From Flexivirga oryzae (GTDB taxonomy: Bacteria; Actinomycetota; Actinomycetes; Actinomycetales; Dermatophilaceae), in the NCBI RefSeq assembly GCF_014190805.1, contig NZ_JACHVQ010000003.1, positions 248,001 to 312,000 on the forward strand: a DNA stretch of 64,000 nucleotides, read 5' to 3'. Shown one piece after another: positions 7,663-15,389 of the stretch. The stretch's first letter is position 1; each line of letters opens with the position of its first letter. The notes under the pieces were generated by a model that was not told the origin of the DNA, made no database searches, and was given only the letters and a program-made list of their open reading frames with translations. The translations under genes and the position numbers were made by a program.

Positions 7663-8634
7663 TCATACGCTGACCGCGGCGGACGCTTCCGGCGCGGTCG
7701 ACGCTTCGTGGTCGGCCAGGTATCGCTCGGCGTCGAGGGCGGCGGCGCAGCCGGAGCCGGCGGCGGTGATGGCCTGGCGGTAGGTGTGGTCGACCAGGTC
7801 ACCGCAGGCGAAGACACCGGGCAGATTGGTGGCGGTGGTGTCCTGCCCGACCAGGACGTAACCTTCGGCGTCGGTGTCGACCTGGCCGATGATCAGCTCG
7901 TTGCGGGGCAGATGCCCGATGGCCACGAACACCGCCGAGGTGTCGACGTCGCGGGTGTCTCCGGTCCGGGTGTCCTGCAGGGTCACCGAGCTGACCTTCG
8001 GGTCGCCGTGGATGCCGACGATCTGACTGTTCCAGGCGAAGTCGATCTTGTCGTTGGCGGCGGCCCGGTCCGCCATGATCCTGGACGCGCGCAGCTGGTC
8101 GCGGCGGTGCACCACGGTGACCTTGGTGGCGAAGCGGGTCAGGAAGGTGGCTTCCTCGATCGCGGAGTCCCCGCCGCCGACGACCATGATGTCCCGGTCC
8201 CGGAAGAAGGCGCCGTCGCAGGTGGCACACCAGGACACGCCGTGGCCGGACAGGCGCTTCTCGTCCTCCAGGCCGAGTTCGCGGTATGCCGACCCCATGG
8301 CCAGGATGACCGCCTTGGCCTCGTGGACGTTGCCCTCACCGTCGGTGACCCGTTTGACCTCACCGGTGAGGTCGACGGCCGTGACGTCGTCGCGGACCAG
8401 GTCGGCACCGAAGCGTTCGGCCTGCTCACGCATCTGCATCATCAGCTCCGGGCCCATGATGCCGTCGGCGAACCCGGGGTAGTTCTCGACCTCTGTGGTG
8501 TTCATCAACGCCCCACCGGCGGTGACCGAGCCCTCGAAGACCAACGGGTGAAGGTTGGCCCGGGCCGCGTAGACCGCGGCCGTGTAACCAGCCGGGCCGG
8601 AGCCGATGATGATCAGGTTGCGAGGCTCGCTCAC
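7663..8634 (-). CDS. trxB: Thioredoxin-disulfide reductase
   Basis: NADPH-dependent flavoenzyme that reduces thioredoxin. It has the FAD motif I-I-G-S-G-P-A-G-Y-T-A near residue 9, the redox pair C-A-T-C-D near residues 136-140, the NADPH motif G-G-G-D-S-A-I-E-E and the C-terminal A-C-G-D-L-V-D. GTG at 8634 gives a 323-residue protein of family length and has GGAAG a few bases upstream. A start at 8700 would add about 22 residues before the FAD motif and is less likely. Confidence 0.95.
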   Translation of the reverse strand: MSEPRNLIIIGSGPAGYTAAVYAARANLHPLVFEGSVTAGGALMNTTEVENYPGFADGIMGPELMMQMREQAERFGADLVRDDVTAVDLTGEVKRVTDGEGNVHEAKAVILAMGSAYRELGLEDEKRLSGHGVSWCATCDGAFFRDRDIMVVGGGDSAIEEATFLTRFATKVTVVHRRDQLRASRIMADRAAANDKIDFAWNSQIVGIHGDPKVSSVTLQDTRTGDTRDVDTSAVFVAIGHLPRNELIIGQVDTDAEGYVLVGQDTTATNLPGVFACGDLVDHTYRQAITAAGSGCAAALDAERYLADHEASTAPEASAAVSV

Positions 8635-8763
8635 GGAGTCTTCCTTCGGTTCGGGTGACAACGGCCCTGCCCGCTGTGCAGCAGGGCACGCATTGCACAA
8701 CAGATGGTAGGCGGGGAATGTTCCGCACCCGGGACCGTGCCCGCCACCCGAACCGGTGGAGCG

Positions 8764-9474
8764 TCAGATCGTCCGCGGTGCGGCATAGGGCCGGTCGCCC
8801 TTGCTGCAGGTCGAGGAGACGGCGAAGGCGGTCTTCTTCCCCTCGTTGGTGACGACGATGACCACTGCAGGCTTGCCCTGGAAGGTGGCCAGGTCGACCT
8901 TGATGCTCGACGGGTCGTTGAGCAGGGAGCCACCGATGGAACGCGCACACGCGAGCAGCGCGCTCGGCTTGGTGAGGGACCCGAACTCGGTCAGGATCCC
9001 GGCATCGGGCTGTCCGCTGGCCGAGCCGGTCGCCATACTCGCCGCCTGCGTGTTGAAGGACGCGGGCGTGTAGTCGGTGCCGGTGGACTGGACCTGCATG
9101 CGGCCGACGAGCTGGTCACCGCTCACCGAACTCTGCGTGGAGCCGGGCGGTAGCGCGGACGTGGGCGCGTTGTCGTGGCGCAGGGAGTTGACGCCGACGA
9201 CGGCGACCGCTGCGACGGCAGCCGCCGCGACGAGGCCGCCGACCGCCTGCATCCAGCGACGCCCACCGCCCGTGCCCTTGGCCGGGTGAGCGGTGCGGGT
9301 GAGCGGCGTCACGTTGCCGCGGTCGGCATCGGATCGCCCCTGCTGCTCCTCGGCGAGGGCAGCAGTGATCCGGTCGGCCACGTCTTGTGGCATCGGCCCG
9401 GGGTCGGGCAGTGAACGCAGCAGGTCACGCATGCCCGTGGGGTCGTTCTCGAAGTCATCGGGAGGTGTCGTCAC
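8764..9474 (-). CDS. Putative membrane anti-sigma factor next to sigM
   Basis: A 236-residue single-pass membrane protein. An N-terminal cytoplasmic segment of about 75 residues (M-R-D-L-L-R-S-L-P-D-P-G, A-D-R-I-T-A-A-L) is followed by a transmembrane helix near residues 76-98. An extracytoplasmic domain with two conserved cysteines follows. It lacks the H-x-x-x-C-x-x-C zinc motif of ZAS anti-sigma factors. Position between sigM and trxB matches the anti-SigM gene rsmA of Mycobacterium, so the function is inferred mainly from context. It starts 142 bp after the sigM stop. Confidence 0.7.
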   Translation of the reverse strand: MTTPPDDFENDPTGMRDLLRSLPDPGPMPQDVADRITAALAEEQQGRSDADRGNVTPLTRTAHPAKGTGGGRRWMQAVGGLVAAAAVAAVAVVGVNSLRHDNAPTSALPPGSTQSSVSGDQLVGRMQVQSTGTDYTPASFNTQAASMATGSASGQPDAGILTEFGSLTKPSALLACARSIGGSLLNDPSSIKVDLATFQGKPAVVIVVTNEGKKTAFAVSSTCSKGDRPYAAPRTI

Positions 9475-9615
9475 GGCTTTCCTCCAATCGGTTCAGCAGC
9501 TGAGACGACGAATGCACGGTCGGGGTTCCGGCCTGCGAAGAACAGGGCGGCTGTGGGGGACACCAACATCAGTCGTGGGTCTGACGAGCGAGGAAACCGG
9601 TTGGTTCCCTCGTCA

Positions 9616-10173
9616 TTATGAACCGCCCACGTAGCCGTCGCCGTGCTTATCGCGCAACAGCGCAGCCAGCGCGGTGCGGCCACGCGCACAGCGGGATTTG
9701 ATCGTTCCCTCCGCGACACCGAGCACCTCGGCGGCCTCGGCGACCGGCATACCCTGCATGTCCACGAGGGTCAGCGCGAGCCGTTGGCCCTCGGGGATCT
9801 TGCCCAGTGCTTCCTGCACATCCAGCCGCACGACCGTGCTGGAGTGCGCGTCGTACCGGTCGGCCAGGTCGTACTCGGGCAGCTCCGAGGTGGGCTTGAT
9901 GCGACGCAGCCGGTCCAGGCAGGCGTTGACGATGATGCGGTGCAACCAGGTGGTGACCTGTGCGTCGCCACGGAACGAATCGGCCCGGCGGAACGCCGAG
10001 ATGAATCCGTCCTGCACCGCGTCGGCAGCGATCTCCGGGTCGCGGGTCGTACGCAACGCCACGGCCCACATGCGGTCCTTGTGGCGCCGGAACAGTTCGC
10101 CGAACGCGTCGGGGTCGCCCGCGCAGTGCGCCGCGAGCAGCTCCCGGTCGCCGAGTTCGGCCACGTTCGTCAC
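9616..10173 (-). CDS. sigM: ECF RNA polymerase sigma factor SigM
   Basis: A 185-residue ECF sigma factor. Region 2 contains F-G-E-L-F-R-R-H-K-D-R-M-W and the core-binding D-A-V-Q-D-G-F-I-S-A-F-R-R-A. Region 4 contains the HTH V-A-E-A-A-E-V-L-G-V-A-E-G-T-I-K-S-R. The order sigM, anti-sigma gene, trxB, trxA matches Mycobacterium and Streptomyces. GTG start, overlapping the stop of the upstream pseudokinase gene by 4 bp. Confidence 0.92.
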   Translation of the reverse strand: MTNVAELGDRELLAAHCAGDPDAFGELFRRHKDRMWAVALRTTRDPEIAADAVQDGFISAFRRADSFRGDAQVTTWLHRIIVNACLDRLRRIKPTSELPEYDLADRYDAHSSTVVRLDVQEALGKIPEGQRLALTLVDMQGMPVAEAAEVLGVAEGTIKSRCARGRTALAALLRDKHGDGYVGGS

Positions 10174-11921
10174 GAGTACACCGCGACCTTGCTGATGCGT
10201 TCCTGGTAGGCCCCGTCCGACTGCTTGCTCAGCGAGGTCACCCAGAGGGTGATGTAGCGCGCCTGCACCCCGTGCAGGTCCGCTGTCTGCGTGCCCCTGC
10301 CCTTGAGTGTCGTCTCCGGCTGCCGCGTACTCACCGGCTCGATCTTGTCACTGACGAACACGTTGATGGTGGAATCGCTGCCCGCCGTGGTGATTCTGAG
10401 GTCGTTGAGGGTTTTGAGGCTGCCGAGATCGATCAGCAGCCCCGTGCCACCGCCGCGTCCGCCCAGATCCGCCGCGCCGTACTGTCCGGTGTTCCAGTAG
10501 GTGTCCGCATCGTCGTCGACGACGTACTTCGCCAGGGCGTTGTTCTCCCCGCCGTTGATGCCGTATGACGTCACGCGGCTGATCGTGAGAGGTTCCGCGA
10601 CCGGGGCCGACTCCGTCGTACTCGACGAGGTCGTGCCGGAGGCCGACGACGACGCGGCCGGCGCGGCGCCGGACGCCGCAGCGGTGGAGTCCGGTGAGGA
10701 CGACCGGCCGATGCCCTGCAGACCGATGGCGGCGAACACGACGGCGATGATCACCAGCAGGACCACCAGCGCGAGCGCGAGCCGGCTGCTGTGGTTGTCC
10801 GGCTCGAAGTGCCCACCGAGCCCGGGCACCGGTGATTCCAGTTCGGTGAACGAGGGATCCCAGTCGTCATCGGCCGGCGGCGGCGCGGCGGTGCGCTCCC
10901 GGGCCTTCATCAGGTCCGCGCGGGAGATCTGCGCCGTTTCGTCGCCCTCGGGGATGGTCGCGGCCACCGTTGAAGCGGCGGCCCGGGGCAGCGCCGTCTT
11001 GACCGGGACCTCGGCGGTGGCGTCCTCGGCGTCGGCCGCGGGTGCCCGTGGCGGAGAGGCAGGGGCCGTCGTGGAGCCGCCACCACCGGGTACGGCGCGC
11101 AGCGTCGCCGCCCCCGACTGTCCGCCGGAGCCGGTGGTACGGCGCGTGGAACTGGTGACACGTTCGGACGACCATGGCGCCAGCTGCCGGGCGAGTTCGC
11201 CGGGGGTGCGGGGACCCTCGTCGGCGCCGAGCGTCGTACGACAGAGGGCGTCGAGGTCCCCGGGGACCCCGGAGGCGAGTTCGCTGGGCGCGGGTAGCTC
11301 ACCGTCCGCGCGGCGCGACACGTCCGGCACCCCGGGCACCGGGTCGTCGCCGGGCCAGTGACCGGTCAGCCCGGCGTACGCGATCTGGACCAGCGCCACG
11401 GTGTCGGCCCGGGAGGCGTCCTCGGACGACAGCTCCTCGGCACCGGCGAGCGCCGCGTCGGTGGGTAGCCCGAGCACCGAGACCGCGCCGTCCGGGGAGG
11501 TGACGATGTCGTGCGGGGTCAGTTGCAGGTGGTGCAGGCCGCGTGCCGCTGCGGCGCCGAGCCCGCTCGCCGCCTCGCCGACCAGCCGGCGCACCTCCTC
11601 CGGTGGCAGCGGGTCGAACTGCACCATGGCCGCGATGGACTCCGCGCCGTGCAGCGCTTCGGAGATGACATAGGCGGTGCCGTCCTCGACACCGACGTCC
11701 AGCACCCGGGGCAGGTGGTGGTCCTCGACGCCCGCGGCCCGCCGGGCACTGTCGAGTGCGGCCTCGGCGTGGACGGAGTCGGCCGAGAAGACGGTCGCGC
11801 TGACCTCTCGGTCCAGGGTGGCGTCGGTGGCTATCCAGAGCTCCTGATCACGCTGCCCGGCCAGCTTGCGGGTCAGCGTGTAGCGCTGTGCCAGCACGGT
11901 GTTCTCGCCGATTGCCTGCAC
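10170..11921 (-). CDS. Membrane pseudokinase with extracytoplasmic discoidin-like domain (MurJ-associated)
   Basis: A 583-residue protein with a degenerate Ser/Thr kinase-like domain (about 1-240). The glycine loop is lost, the beta3 Lys is replaced (V-S-A-T-V-F), the catalytic loop reads L-H-H-L-Q-L-T-P-H-D instead of HRD, and no DFG motif is present (V-L-G-L-P). It must be catalytically dead. A Pro/Ala-rich linker, one transmembrane helix near residues 375-397 and a C-terminal F5/8-type-like beta domain (430-583) follow. In Mycobacterium the same domains are fused to MurJ/MviN; here they form a separate gene in the same cluster. It may scaffold FHA proteins that control MurJ, which is inference. 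Confidence 0.8.
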   Translation of the reverse strand: MQAIGENTVLAQRYTLTRKLAGQRDQELWIATDATLDREVSATVFSADSVHAEAALDSARRAAGVEDHHLPRVLDVGVEDGTAYVISEALHGAESIAAMVQFDPLPPEEVRRLVGEAASGLGAAAARGLHHLQLTPHDIVTSPDGAVSVLGLPTDAALAGAEELSSEDASRADTVALVQIAYAGLTGHWPGDDPVPGVPDVSRRADGELPAPSELASGVPGDLDALCRTTLGADEGPRTPGELARQLAPWSSERVTSSTRRTTGSGGQSGAATLRAVPGGGGSTTAPASPPRAPAADAEDATAEVPVKTALPRAAASTVAATIPEGDETAQISRADLMKARERTAAPPPADDDWDPSFTELESPVPGLGGHFEPDNHSSRLALALVVLLVIIAVVFAAIGLQGIGRSSSPDSTAAASGAAPAASSSASGTTSSSTTESAPVAEPLTISRVTSYGINGGENNALAKYVVDDDADTYWNTGQYGAADLGGRGGGTGLLIDLGSLKTLNDLRITTAGSDSTINVFVSDKIEPVSTRQPETTLKGRGTQTADLHGVQARYITLWVTSLSKQSDGAYQERISKVAVYS

Positions 11922-12068
11922 TGCCTCGTGGCTCCCTGTTCGCCGTGACGGTCACCGCTGCCACGCGGTGCCGATGATCGGTGTCGGCGCAGAGGGCACC
12001 GACACACCGCCCACATACTAAGTGGCGACCCGCAGTGCCCCCGTGCGGACACGCGCCCGGTGCCTGGA

Positions 12069-13511
12069 TCAGCGTCCGCAGGAGACCGCGAGCACCGTAT
12101 ATCGCCGGTGCGGCTGCACGTGCGTCGCGGCGCAACCGGCGCGGTGCAGCGCCCGGCGGACCGCCGCGGAGTCCCGCGTCGGGGTGACGATCACGGCCCG
12201 GTGCAGTTGCCGCGCCCGCTGGACGGCCCGTCCGGTGGTGGACCGCCGGCCCCAGAGCCAGTCGGAGCGCAGTGCCGACGCCCTGGTCGGCAGCTGTGCG
12301 GTGTCACCGACCAGCTGCGGGTAGGTCATCGCGACGCTCAGCGAGTCGCCCAGCCAGATCACCGGCGCATCCGAGGCCCCGACCTCGGCGGCGACCTGTC
12401 GGCTGTCCTCACCCCACTTGCCGTCGGCGACCCGGGACGCCGCGAGGCTCGGCAGGCACAGCGCGACGACCAGGGCGGCCGCGACGACGCAGCCGGCGTG
12501 TCGTACCCGGGCAACCGACCAGACGTCGCGGGCGAGCAGGCCCACCAGGAGGAACGCCGCCGGCAGCGACGCGGCGAAGTAGCGCGCCAGATACACGGTG
12601 CCACCCGTGAGCGGCCCGGCCAGCACCGCCAGGACGGCCGGGGCGAACGCCCACCCGGCCAGCAGCCGCGCCTCGGGCGAACGCAGTCTCCACACCGCCG
12701 CGATGCACAACGCCAGGTAGACCACCCCGAGAACCGCGCTGGTCACGCCGACCGGGCCGGTGAGGAACGTCGTCGACTTGGGTGCGTCGGCGAACCTGCC
12801 GACGAACACGGAGGTCAACTGCGCCACCGGGCCGTCGTCGATCCAGCCGATCTGTGCCGACTGCCGGTGCCCCGCCCACGCCACGGGTATGACGCACAGC
12901 ACCGCCAGACCCGTCGACGCCCACAGCCGCACGCGCCGCACGGTGGACCGGTTGATCGTGCACACCAGCTGCAGGATCGTCGTCAGCTGCACCCAGCCGG
13001 CGATCACCGAGACGACGTAGAACCAGGGCCCGGGCACCCGGCCGCGAGCCCGTAGGAGTAGCCGCAACTGGACGGCGAGCAACAGGGTGGCCAGTGCGGT
13101 GGGCCGGGCGTCCAGTCCCGCCCAGGAGACGCCGGGTATGACGAGCAGCTGGGCGCCGGCCACGCAGCCGACCACCCGGCCACCGACGGCCCGGCCGCAG
13201 TCGAGCACGGCGACGGTGGCGGCGGCCAGACACACCGCCGACAGGGCACGCGCCGAGGTGAGCGACGGGCCGGCGACCGCCAGCCAGCTGTGCACCGTCG
13301 CGTAGTAGGTGCCCAGGACCGCGTCGTGGTGCGTGGACAGCGTGACCAGGTCCGCGATGCTCCGGCTCGCGGCCGACATCGTGGCTCCCTCGTCGAGCCA
13401 CCCGCCGATGTGGTGCAGCCACGGGACCGTGGTCAGCAGCGAGAGGACGAAGAATAGCCCGCAGGTGAACCACCACGCGGCCCGATCCCTCGCGTGCTCG
13501 GCGGTGTCCAC
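12069..13511 (-). CDS. Polytopic membrane protein, GT-C type glycosyltransferase-like
   Basis: A 480-residue protein with about ten predicted transmembrane segments. The first extracytoplasmic loop carries an acidic motif (G-G-W-L-D-E-G-A-T) as in GT39/GT-C enzymes that use polyprenyl-phosphate sugars. The C-terminal 130 residues form a soluble domain (V-I-W-L-G-D-S-L-S-V-A-M-T-Y). It lies 18 bp after the murJ stop, in the same operon, which supports an envelope role. The specific sugar and acceptor cannot be told. GTG start. Confidence 0.65.
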   Translation of the reverse strand: MDTAEHARDRAAWWFTCGLFFVLSLLTTVPWLHHIGGWLDEGATMSAASRSIADLVTLSTHHDAVLGTYYATVHSWLAVAGPSLTSARALSAVCLAAATVAVLDCGRAVGGRVVGCVAGAQLLVIPGVSWAGLDARPTALATLLLAVQLRLLLRARGRVPGPWFYVVSVIAGWVQLTTILQLVCTINRSTVRRVRLWASTGLAVLCVIPVAWAGHRQSAQIGWIDDGPVAQLTSVFVGRFADAPKSTTFLTGPVGVTSAVLGVVYLALCIAAVWRLRSPEARLLAGWAFAPAVLAVLAGPLTGGTVYLARYFAASLPAAFLLVGLLARDVWSVARVRHAGCVVAAALVVALCLPSLAASRVADGKWGEDSRQVAAEVGASDAPVIWLGDSLSVAMTYPQLVGDTAQLPTRASALRSDWLWGRRSTTGRAVQRARQLHRAVIVTPTRDSAAVRRALHRAGCAATHVQPHRRYTVLAVSCGR

Positions 13512-13529
13512 CCGCGTTCCGGCGTTCGC

Positions 13530-15389
13530 TCAGGAACGGCCCAGCAGCCGCCGGGCGCCGCCCAGCTTGCTGCCGACCGCGTCGATGAGTTCCTCGACCT
13601 CCCTGACGTGCAGACGGCGCGCGAAGACGACATACAAAGCACTGAAGACGAGTGCGGTCGGCACCAGGATGGCGAGGTTGGTCGCCCGTGAGCTGGTGCC
13701 CACCACCTCGCTGAGCAGCCACCGCACCGCGAACGTGACGGCGAGCGCGAGCACGGACGCGACGATCAGCCGGGCCCACGTCTGCATGACACCGACCATG
13801 CGCAGCTGCGGCAGTCGCTTGGCCCGCAACGAGCGGAAACCGATGGTCGCCTCGGCGAAGTAGGCGATCGATCCGGCGAGGCTGACCCCGAAGCCGATCC
13901 ACGGGTCGGGCAGCAGCAGGCACGGCACCGCGAGCACGGCGGTGATGATCGTGCACCACAACTGCATGATGAACGGTGTCCGCGCGTCCTCGTAGGCGAA
14001 GAAGGCACGCTGGACGACGACGCACACGGTGAACGGCACCAGCCCGATCAGCAGTGCGATGCTCTGCCGCTCGACCGCGGTGGAGATGGACGGGTAGAAG
14101 AAGCCGCACAGCGGGCCGGCGATGGCGAGCATGCCGAGGGTTGCTGGGATGGTGGCGACGGACGACAGCCGCAGCGACAGCTCGGAGTCGTCGGTGACCG
14201 CGCGGGTGCGGCCCTCGTGCGCGGCGCGCGACATTCGGGTGAACAGCACGGTGATCAGGCTGAGCGTGATCAGCGAGTGCGGCAGCATGAAGAACAGGAA
14301 CGCGTTGGTCTGGGCGAGCTTGGCCGACGGCACCTGGTTGAGGATGTTGCTGGTGACCAGGAACAGGCCCGCCTGCTGGGTGATGACCGCGGCGAACGCC
14401 CACCCGGCGACCGTGGAGGTGCTGCGCAGTCCCACACCGCGGAAGGAGAAGTTCGGCCGCCAGGTGTACCCGGAGCGTCGCAACGGGATGATCAGCACCA
14501 CCGCCTGGGCGACGATGCCGAGGGTGGTCGAGCCACCCAGGACCAGGATCATCTGCGTGGTCCACGCGGACGGGTCGGTGATCGGGTGGTGCGGGTACTG
14601 CAGGAGCAGCCAGCCGATGCCGGCGATGGCGAACAGGTTCGCCAGCACCGGCGACCACATCAGCGGACCGAAGCTGCTGCGCGCGTTGAGCACCTCACCG
14701 AGCAGCGTGTAGAGGCCGTAGAAGAACAGTTGCGGCATACAGATCAGCGAGAAGATGATGCCGAGTTTCCAGGTGTCGCCGGTCGCGTTCAGGTAGCCGA
14801 GCTTGAACACCAGCGGCGAGGCGATCATGAAGATCACCGTCGCGGCCAGCAGGATCGCCATGGCCAGCGTGAGCAACCGGTCGGTGTAGGCCTTGCCGCC
14901 GTCCGGGTCCTTCAGCGCCCGGGTGATCTGCGGGACCAGCACCGCGTTGATCACGCCGCCGGCCAGCAGCAGGTAGATCTGGTTGGGGATGGTGTTGGCG
15001 GTGTCCCAGACGTTGCCGGCCACACCGACGACCAGGGCGGCCAGCAGGATGGTGCGCAGGAAACCCAGCGCCCGGGACGTCAGGGTGCCCAGGGCCATGA
15101 TCGCGCTGGCCCGTCCGAGACCACCCTCCGCGGCGGGTTCGGGCACCGGCACCGGCAGGGCCGTGGTGCCGCCCGCCGCGTCCGGGTCCTCGCCGCGGGC
15201 GATGGCGTCCTTGCGGGCCTGTACGACGTCTGGGTCGGGCAGCGGCAGGTACCCGGAGTCCTCGCCGATCCAGGCGGAGTAGAGCATGCCGAGGCTGGCA
15301 CCGCTGTCGGGTGAACCCTGCAGGACGGACGGCGGTGCACCGGACTCGGCATACAGCTGACCCAGGGTGGGTCGGCGCTCGTCGGTCAT
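13530..15389 (-). CDS. murJ: Lipid II flippase MurJ (MviN)
   Basis: A 619-residue polytopic protein of the MOP exporter family that flips lipid II for peptidoglycan synthesis. After a 90-residue soluble N-terminal extension it shows the typical core starting A-S-A-I-M-A-L-G-T-L-T-S-R-A-L-G-F-L-R, with about 14 transmembrane helices. The blocks F-Y-A-x-x-D-x-R-T-P (here F-F-A-Y-E-D-A-R-T-P) and R-A-A-H-E-G are present. Unlike mycobacterial MviN it has no C-terminal pseudokinase, which is a neighbouring gene here. ATG at 15389 with AGGAG upstream; it overlaps the preceding stop (ATGA). Confidence 0.93.
   Translation of the reverse strand: MTDERRPTLGQLYAESGAPPSVLQGSPDSGASLGMLYSAWIGEDSGYLPLPDPDVVQARKDAIARGEDPDAAGGTTALPVPVPEPAAEGGLGRASAIMALGTLTSRALGFLRTILLAALVVGVAGNVWDTANTIPNQIYLLLAGGVINAVLVPQITRALKDPDGGKAYTDRLLTLAMAILLAATVIFMIASPLVFKLGYLNATGDTWKLGIIFSLICMPQLFFYGLYTLLGEVLNARSSFGPLMWSPVLANLFAIAGIGWLLLQYPHHPITDPSAWTTQMILVLGGSTTLGIVAQAVVLIIPLRRSGYTWRPNFSFRGVGLRSTSTVAGWAFAAVITQQAGLFLVTSNILNQVPSAKLAQTNAFLFFMLPHSLITLSLITVLFTRMSRAAHEGRTRAVTDDSELSLRLSSVATIPATLGMLAIAGPLCGFFYPSISTAVERQSIALLIGLVPFTVCVVVQRAFFAYEDARTPFIMQLWCTIITAVLAVPCLLLPDPWIGFGVSLAGSIAYFAEATIGFRSLRAKRLPQLRMVGVMQTWARLIVASVLALAVTFAVRWLLSEVVGTSSRATNLAILVPTALVFSALYVVFARRLHVREVEELIDAVGSKLGGARRLLGRS

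Noticed and set aside
12409..14658. 749-codon minus-strand frame overlapping murJ and the GT-C-like gene
   Set aside because: It covers the same strand in another frame; the real genes show transmembrane patterns and start-stop coupling, while this one is Arg/His/Gly-biased.
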